This document shows, one piece after another, positions 8,998-14,213 of a stretch of DNA of 14,213 nt. Within the stretch, counting starts at the first letter, position 1. Every line of letters begins with the position of its first letter. The notes under the pieces are model-generated. The model was not told the DNA's origin. It saw only the letters and a list, made by a program, of their open reading frames with translations, and made no database searches. A program made the position numbers and the translations under genes. The stretch is taken from assembly GCA_003550305.1 (NCBI GenBank), contig QKYT01000314.1, positions 68,840-83,052 of the forward strand, given 5' to 3'. This DNA is from Glomus cerebriforme. Lineage: Eukaryota > Glomeromycota > Glomeromycetes > Glomerales > Glomeraceae.

Positions 8998-9144
8998 TTC
9001 ACGTGAAAGCAGATAATGCTAGTTTTTTGGAAGAGATTACGTGATTATTCATCTGTTATTGTTTAAATTTTGATTGGGCGATTTATGTTTTATGATAATC
9101 TCAGTATAAAAAGATATAAAAAGAACGCGTTACTTATATAAAAG
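8998..9144 (+). promoter_or_regulatory. Probable core promoter of the gene at 9235
   Basis: In order: a perfect 10-bp palindrome TTCACGTGAA (8998-9007) containing the E-box CACGTG, a second ACGTG near 9040, an inverted CCAAT box (ATTGG, 9073-9077), a TATAAA at 9105-9110 and a TATATAAAAG at 9135-9144. A pyrimidine-rich tract (about 9152-9186) follows and the first ATG is at 9235. The spacing fits a TATA-driven start around 9165-9190. bHLH-type factors bind CACGTG in fungi; which factor acts here is unknown. Confidence 0.6.
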
Positions 9145-9234
9145 CTATCACACCTTTCTTTTTTTTTCTAACTTGTCCTTTCCTTTACATAACCGTTAAA
9201 GAAATTTTATACTCTTTGTCAACTTTAAAGTAAA

Positions 9235-9723
9235 ATGAGTCAACAGTCTGCTAAAGCACAAATCGGACAAAACTTACTAGAAATAAATTCTCCTGCAAAC
9301 TTTATTGAAATACAAGAAATGCACGTTCAAAAATCAAAACATTCTATAGTGTTTTTACCACCGAAAACTACACAAAAGTATGTTAATTGAAAAGAAAAGG
9401 ACATAATATATTGAAATTAACAAAATTGTTTTACTTTCTATCCTAAGTTTCGTTTCTCCCACAGATAGAAACTTGTCACCATGTACTACTAAGTTGTTGC
9501 AAGCAAAAAAAACCAAAAATTACAAAAAGTATAATACTTCTGTAAAAACTTTTATTTATTTTAAATATGTATTCATCTCTAATTCGTTTAATTTTATAGT
9601 TGTAAACCAGTATTCCTTAGTAACATCTTCACTAAAGCTTTAAAAGAAGATCAAGAAAAACAAGTTAAAGCTGAAGCTTCAAACACGGAATCTGAAGACA
9701 TATTTAACAAAATTGATTTTTAA
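9235..9723 (+). CDS. Small hypothetical protein, 88 or 108 residues, two or three exons
   Basis: I do not recognise the family. The simplest model joins 9235-9377 and 9600-9723 across a 222-bp intron (GTATGT...TATAG, phase 2), giving 88 residues. A 60-nt middle exon at 9469-9528 is also possible: it has an acceptor (ACAGATAG), a donor (GTATAA), phase 2 on both sides and no stop. It would add a Lys-rich segment for 108 residues and two introns (91 and 71 bp) closer to the sizes seen elsewhere here. The start is the first ATG after the promoter. The protein is hydrophilic with no signal peptide or membrane segment. The N-terminal half has VFLPPKT and the C-terminus is charged (KEDQEKQVKAEA) ending in FNKIDF. 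A strong TATA arrangement and a poly(A) signal support a real gene. It converges with the AlkB-type gene. Confidence 0.65.
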
Positions 9724-9813
9724 AGATGTATTAAACACTGAGTAAAAAAACTTTTGTTATAGTATGTTCATTAAATGATTGTAAAGAAATATATCATAGT
9801 ATCTAGATGAATG

Positions 9814-9819
9814 AATAAA
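9814..9819 (+). terminator. Poly(A) signal AATAAA for the gene at 9235
   Basis: AATAAA lies 91 bp after the stop codon at 9721-9723, in the right position for 3' end formation. The remaining 189 bp to the stop of the opposing gene at 10009 hold nothing else I can name. Confidence 0.5.
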
Positions 9820-10008
9820 AACTATTTGATGTGTGCTATTTGCGTTTTCCTTAAAAATATGACTTTTAATCTTGCGAATTGCATTGCGAATAAAGCACAT
9901 TTTAGTAACCCTGTTAGGTGATAACTTTTCCTCGATATATAAATCACAATTATAATTAATTCATGTTGTGGGTTTTTTTTTTGTAAATGATATTATATTT
10001 TAAAAGTA

Positions 10009-11339
10009 TTAATAAGTGTGGTTGATATTACGGTCACATAATTCTGGCCAAGAACATCTACAAATTCTATCTGGATTAATTGTACGTAATGTAAGTGAAA
10101 TCCTTTGACCACGTTCTCTTACTTGTCCATTCTCTAATAAATCACTTTTTCGAGCTCTTTTAAGATAAAAAAAAATGGATATATATTATATATTAATTTC
10201 GAAATAAATTTAAAATAAAACTTTAACAATTCCGATTTATATTTATATACAAACCTTATAGCATGACTCCAAGAATATCTTGCATCATCTTGAAGAATCA
10301 TTAAAGATCTTCTTGGTAAATCAATATTTACTACTTTATTAGTTTTTAAATTTTTAAATTCCATTATAACAGGATTTTCTAAACTAAAAGCAATAACATT
10401 TGGACCAAAAGAAGAATGATTATCCATATGAGGTGGAATTCCTGTGCCAATTGGATAAAGTTGTATAGTCAATTGTTCTAATTTTGGTATTGAAGGAAAT
10501 AATTTGTTTAATTTTTCAAGTAATGGATTCAAATACGATGGAAATTCTAACTCTGGTAACTTTGTTCCAACTTGATTTAAATTATAATTAAACGAGTGTC
10601 CATAATGTAACTAAAAGTAAAAGACATAAAATTTTAGTTCAAATACATTATGGTTATTATTAATTTAAATTAATACATACAACGATTCGATCTTGGACTG
10701 GAATCCATGATTTTATAGAATTCATTTGTTGTAAAATTTCTTTTTCTTGTTCAGATGTAATAAATTCTTCTATTAACATTAACCCTGGAATATCACTTTT
10801 GTTTGAATTCTTAATTTGTTTTATAAAATTTTGATATGTTAAATTAACATATTCAATAAACATCATTTTCCCATTTAAATCATCACATGGTTTCTCATTA
10901 AGAGATTCTCTTGCAAGAAACGCATCAGAAGGTGTATTAAATATAATAAAAGAATACGGCTGCAAAAAATAGTAAATAAATATTCGAGACTAATTATAAA
11001 CCTCCTAAATGATGATCGACCGTATTAGTTTACCTTGCCATGAGTTAATTTTAGTCCAAGATAACCATTAAAAGTCTTGAAAATAATAGATAATTTCTCT
11101 GTCGTTACTCCTCCGATACCTCCAAAACAAACGTTAGTTAAACATAAATATTGTGTAGGTTCTGAAGAAAATATTTTTTTAAAAGGAGTTTTTTCGATTC
11201 TTTCTATAACTTGATGAGCTTGTAATTTTTTTAATTGAATTTTTTTTAATTTTCTCAATTCATTGCGTGTTAATAATAATGAATTATTACTTTCTGATGA
11301 TGTGGATGATTCATTTTTAATATTTAGTGTGGTTATCAT
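10009..11339 (-). CDS. ALKBH8: RRM-AlkB 2-oxoglutarate/Fe(II) dioxygenase, ALKBH8-like
   Basis: Exons: 11339-11034, 10959-10681, 10610-10255, 10156-10009; introns of 74, 70 and 98 bp, all GT-AG with frames that join cleanly, giving 362 residues. After a Ser-rich, then Lys-rich leader (1-60) comes an RRM at about 64-142, with YLCLTNV as RNP2-like strand and KPYSFIIF as RNP1-like strand across the first intron. The AlkB fold (about 165-345) has H256-x-D258 (PPHMD) and H311 (SWSHAIR) as Fe ligands, and R332/R338 in QRISLTLR as the 2-oxoglutarate arginine pair. A short Cys-rich tail (CRC, then WPELC) follows. In animals ALKBH8 hydroxylates the wobble mcm5U of tRNA; its methyltransferase half is absent here, as in plant RRM-AlkB proteins where a separate TRM9-type enzyme acts. 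A tRNA role is therefore likely but inferred. The start is the only ATG before the RRM in frame with good context. Confidence 0.9.
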
Positions 11340-11617
11340 TGAATTATTGAAAAAAAAGATTAAAAGATTTCTTGATTCTTTTTAAATCCGCTTACAAACA
11401 TTATTTATACTGATAAGTCAAAAATCAGTGACACTGCATGTGATTTTAAAATGTAGATGCATCATGTATATAGATTAATGCACAAGATCAATTTTATAAT
11501 GTGATTTTTCATCAGAAATCAGGAAAAAAAAAACTTTAAAATCTTCCGAAAACAAAATATAACATTCTTTACATTTTACATTTTTCGTTATTCATTTCTT
11601 TTAAGATAACAAAAACC
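11340..11617. promoter_or_regulatory. 278-bp divergent upstream region between ALKBH8-like and carrier genes
   Basis: The two genes start back to back, so this stretch must hold both promoters. It is AT-rich with a few longer words (AAATCAGTGAC, ATGTAGATGCATCATG). A TATA-like AAATATAAC lies at about 11556, some 60 bp before the carrier ATG. No clear TATA box faces the AlkB gene. Shared regulation is possible but not shown. Confidence 0.5.
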
Positions 11618-13166
11618 ATGGCTGCTCCCACTGCTCCCATTACTCCCGTTACTCCCGTTATTCCCGTTACTACAGCTGCTCCTGAAAAACGTGAGTTGGG
11701 AAAAAAGCCTTGGTTATTTTTTTTCTTTGTTTACATAATAATATATTTAAGAGACTTTAACTATGTTTATTACAATTATCATTAGCTCTTCCGTTCTTAT
11801 TTCACTTTACCGCTGGAGGTATAGCAGGAACAAGTGAAATTCTTGTCATGCAAGTATAAATACTTTTTTTTTTTTTTAACGAGGTTTAAATCTTACTCGT
11901 ATAAATTTTATAATTAAACGAAATTTCTGTCTCAATTATAGGTATCCACTTGATGGTAAGCAAAGAAAATCTCTTAAAAGTTCTTAATGTTCAATGATAA
12001 TAATAACTGATTTATATTTAATAATTAATTAGTCGTAAAAACAAGGTTTCAATTACAAGTTTCCGGTGCAGGAGGAGAAACATATACTTCAATCGCGGAT
12101 TGTTTTAAGAAAATCATTAAAAATGAAGGGTAATTACTTTTTTTAAAAAATAATTATCCCTAAAACCGATAGATCTAATTAATCTATTTTTGGGATCAAT
12201 AGTTTTAGTAGACTTTATAGAGGAATCCTTCCTCCAATCCTTGTTGAAGCACCAAAGAGAGCAATAAAATTTTCAGCCAATGAACAATATTCTACCCTAT
12301 TAAAAAAAATTTATGGTGTAGATAAAATGAATCAATCATTATCTATTCAAGCAGGTATTTCTGCTGGATGTACCGAAGCTGTCGTTATTGTGCCTTTTGA
12401 ACTTGTTAAAATTCGTCTTCAAGATAAAGAAAGTGTAAGTAAAAGTACAATAATGATGATGATATTATAATAGTAATACAAATATTAAATAATATAACTT
12501 TAAAAAAAAAAATTAGGCAGGAAAATATAATGGCACATTTGATGCGATAACAAAAATTATTAGACATGAAGGACCTTTTGCTTTATATAATGGGTTAGAA
12601 GCTACAGTATGGCGTCATGCTACGTGGAATGGTGGATATTTTGGTGTTATTTTTACTATTAGGAAATCATTACCAAAAGCTGAAGTTTGTATCCTTTTGA
12701 ACTTATTGTTAAATTTTTAACTACAATATATATTAATTTAGTTTTTTGTTCTCTTTAGAATAAACAACAACAATTGAGAAATAATTTTATTGCAGGAGCA
12801 GTTGGTGGCACAGTCGGTACAATAATAAATACACCTTTCGATGTAGTTAAAACCAGAATTCAAAATGATTCTGGTATTGTTAAAAAATATAATTGGACTT
12901 TACCTGCCGTTGCAACTGTTGCGAAAGAAGAAGGGTAAAAATAATTAAACTGACTTTTTGTTTTAGTACTTAATTATAAGAATTCAATTCAAAATGTTTC
13001 AAATCATTTATTAACTATAATAATAATAATACGTTTTTTTTTTCGTAGTATTAAAGCTCTCTATAAAGGTTTCGTCCCTAAAGTGCTTCGTCTTGGACCC
13101 GGAGGCGGTATTTTATTAGTAGTATTTGATCAAGTTACAAAATGGATGAAAAAATATTTGTTGTAA
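11618..13166 (+). CDS. ODC1: Mitochondrial 2-oxodicarboxylate carrier (SLC25A21/Odc type)
   Basis: An inner-membrane carrier that swaps 2-oxoadipate and 2-oxoglutarate, linked to lysine metabolism. Eight exons: 11618-11690, 11786-11849, 11942-11955, 12033-12129, 12203-12434, 12517-12684, 12759-12934, 13049-13166, giving 313 residues, normal for the family. Three mitochondrial-carrier repeats are seen, with signatures P48-x-D50-x-x-K53, P147-x-E149-x-x-K152 and P242-x-D244-x-x-K247, each followed by an EG-x(4-5)-[K/R/N]G element. ODC-type marks are GILPPILVEAPKRAIKF and the C-terminal RLGPGGGILLVVF. Intron 2 (11850-11941) uses GC-AG (GCAAGT donor) and exon 3 is only 14 nt; these are the only joins I found that give the family's MYPLDVVKTR. 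For intron 4 the acceptor at 12202 is preferred because it restores EGFSRLYRG. The N-terminus is a Thr-Pro-Val repeat of low complexity. Confident. Confidence 0.95.
11626..11677 (+). repeat. 9-bp coding minisatellite in the carrier N-terminus
   Basis: Imperfect copies of ACTCCCGTT (Thr-Pro-Val) with variants GCTCCC and ATTCCC encode a Pro-rich tail of about 18 residues ahead of the first carrier repeat. Such tracts change length easily. The segment faces the intermembrane space in the usual carrier topology (family knowledge). Confidence 0.75.
11850..11955 (+). other. GC-AG intron followed by a 14-nt exon in the carrier gene
   Basis: Intron 2 begins GCAAGT, the usual form of non-canonical GC donors, and ends TATAG at 11941. 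It is followed by an exon of 14 nt (11942-11955) that encodes Y-P-L-D plus split codons on both sides, then intron 3 (GTAAGC, 11956-12032). The nearby GT at 11854 fails: joining there reads into TGA within the small exon. Confidence 0.85.
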
Positions 13167-13735
13167 AAATTTACAGTATCAAATATAATATTCCATAAAT
13201 AGAAGTGAAAATTATGATTTCATTTTTATATAAATCATTTTATAAATCTTATATATTATGTAATATATAATAATGTATGTGTATAATCTACTATACAAGA
13301 TTATCTTTTAAATTTTAGAATTCATAATTTTTTTTAAAATAAATTCTCTTTCAAAATTCAAATTATAAAAATAATTGATGATTATAAAAATTTGCCATGT
13401 CGTTGTGTATATTATATATATATATATAACGAAAATATGAAATATCGGTAATAAATTCAATATTTGAAAATTTTTTAGTCCTAACTTTGCTCATATCTAA
13501 TTATAAAATGTTTAATGCTTTTCAATATACTTATCTATTTGCTTTGCTAAACTTTTTAATAACAAACAATATTATTTGGCTAAACCGGAATAATAAACAT
13601 ACTGTATATAAAACCTACTTAAAACTAATATGAAAATTAATATATATATATGACGTCCAATAATGAATATTTACTTTTTTTTTTTTTGAAAAACGGGATT
13701 AAAAAAAAAAAGACCTGTCGATTATCAACTTCATT
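13167..13735. other. Convergent intergenic region with (TA)8 microsatellite
   Basis: The 569 bp between two converging genes hold no coding signal. A (TA)8 run lies at 13413-13428, and T- and A-runs at about 13675-13710 flank the 3' end of the minus-strand gene. Both genes must form their 3' ends here. Several AATAAA/TTTATT-like words exist, but none stands out. Confidence 0.6.
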
Positions 13736-14152
13736 TTAAGTTGCATTTGCACTATTAACAGAACTATTATTATATTGAAGAAATATGGGCTGCGTCGTAT
13801 ATGCAAGATTTTGCGGTTGTGATACAGAATTACTACTCACATTAGGTGGTTGGCCAGATGTTGGATTGCCATATGTTTGAGCAGCATAATTGGTAAATTG
13901 TTGTGTACCGAATTGTTGTTGAGATGCGAAATGTGAAATTTGTTGTTGAAAATATGGAGTAAAAGATGATTGTAATGCGTGGTAAGCCTGATTTATTCCC
14001 AACCGAGTCCCATATCCGCCTTTAAAAAAAAAATGAAATTAATGAACATCATTTATTTATTCAATTTATATATTTACTCACCAGAATTGTTATAAGTGGC
14101 ACGATTAGTGTCGACATTAAGGTAATTAAAGTTTGTTCCGATATAATTATTG
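13736..14152 (-). CDS. C-terminal part of a protein with a Q/N-rich tail (5' part outside the window)
   Basis: The two last exons of a longer gene: 14152-14082 and 14019-13736, joined across a 62-bp intron (GTGAGT...AAAG) with matching phase. An acceptor (TTTTAG) at 14153 shows that more exons lie beyond the window. The visible 118 or so residues begin NNYIGTNFNYLNV. They contain a GGYGTRLG turn at the exon join, then a long tail rich in Gln, Asn, Ser, Thr and Tyr (QQQISHFASQQQFGTQQF), ending SVNSANAT. There is no domain I can name. Such tails are common in RNA-binding and transcription-related proteins, often prion-like, but the N-terminal domains needed to decide are missing. The gene converges with the carrier gene. 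Confidence 0.8.
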
Positions 14153-14213
14153 CTAAAATTATATTTACGTAAATAACTTTTTAATTATATTTGTAAAGGA
14201 ATTTTTTTTTTTT
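14153..14213 (-). other. Probable intron of the Q/N-rich gene, cut by the window edge
   Basis: On the minus strand this AT-rich sequence ends in a pyrimidine-rich stretch plus TTTTAG directly before the exon at 14152. No in-frame coding sequence is seen. A run of A/T closes the window. Confidence 0.55.

Noticed and set aside
10134..10254. Read-through extension of AlkB exon 3 past the SWSHAIR motif
   Set aside because: It is intron sequence (GTTTGT donor at 10254, AG at 10157-10158). Splicing to 10156 gives the RKSD...RISLTLR continuation expected of AlkB proteins.
11854..11859. Canonical GT donor (GTATAA) for carrier intron 2
   Set aside because: Using it leads to a TGA in the 14-nt exon, or to a stop if that exon is skipped; the GC donor at 11850 gives the conserved MYPLDVVK.
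12203..12208. Acceptor at 12207-12208 (TTTTAG) for carrier intron 4
   Set aside because: It keeps frame but loses two residues of the conserved EGFSRLYRG; the upstream ATAG acceptor at 12202 fits the family better.

Overview
The window looks like nuclear DNA of an AT-rich fungal genome. All genes are split by short introns of about 60-225 bp, and one gene is a fungal-type mitochondrial 2-oxodicarboxylate carrier. Long AT-rich stretches carry decayed LINE and pogo/Tigger elements. This style fits an arbuscular mycorrhizal fungus such as Rhizophagus, but that placement is inference, not proof.

Left half (1 to about 8990): a repeat graveyard with readable layers. The oldest layer is a set of ~146-bp AT-rich tandem units (about 487-815) with an inverted-repeat arm at 442-483. 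A LINE, oriented on the minus strand and 5'-truncated, landed in the third unit. Its poly(A) tail reads as a T run at 816-824, and diverged 25-bp target duplications lie at 791-815 and 6171-6195. The LINE keeps a recognisable RNase H domain. A 2.79-kb Tigger/pogo element (1570-4360, perfect 23-bp terminal inverted repeats, TA target duplication) then inserted into the LINE. Its transposase has two introns and an intact DDD triad but is broken by two in-frame TGA codons and a late TAA. The TAA removes a PCNA-binding-type tail. All 27 ambiguous bases of the window lie inside this element. From 6196 to 8990 there is no gene I can support, only AT-rich DNA and a strand-asymmetric stretch with diverged duplications.

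Right half (about 9000-14213): four host genes. A small unknown gene (+, 9235-9723) has a good core promoter and an optional in-frame middle exon. It converges with an RRM-AlkB gene (-, 10009-11339, four exons), resembling ALKBH8 without its methyltransferase domain and so a candidate tRNA wobble-uridine hydroxylase. That gene shares a 278-bp divergent upstream region with the eight-exon 2-oxodicarboxylate carrier (+, 11618-13166), which includes a GC-AG intron followed by a 14-nt exon. The carrier converges on the 3' end of a gene with a Q/N-rich C-terminus (-, 13736-14152, running out of the window).

I see no operon-like, CRISPR, phage or defence system. The most informative parts are the nested-insertion stratigraphy, the C-to-T style decay of the transposase, and the unusual splicing of the carrier. 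Exon joins were worked out by hand from frames, splice motifs and family resemblance.
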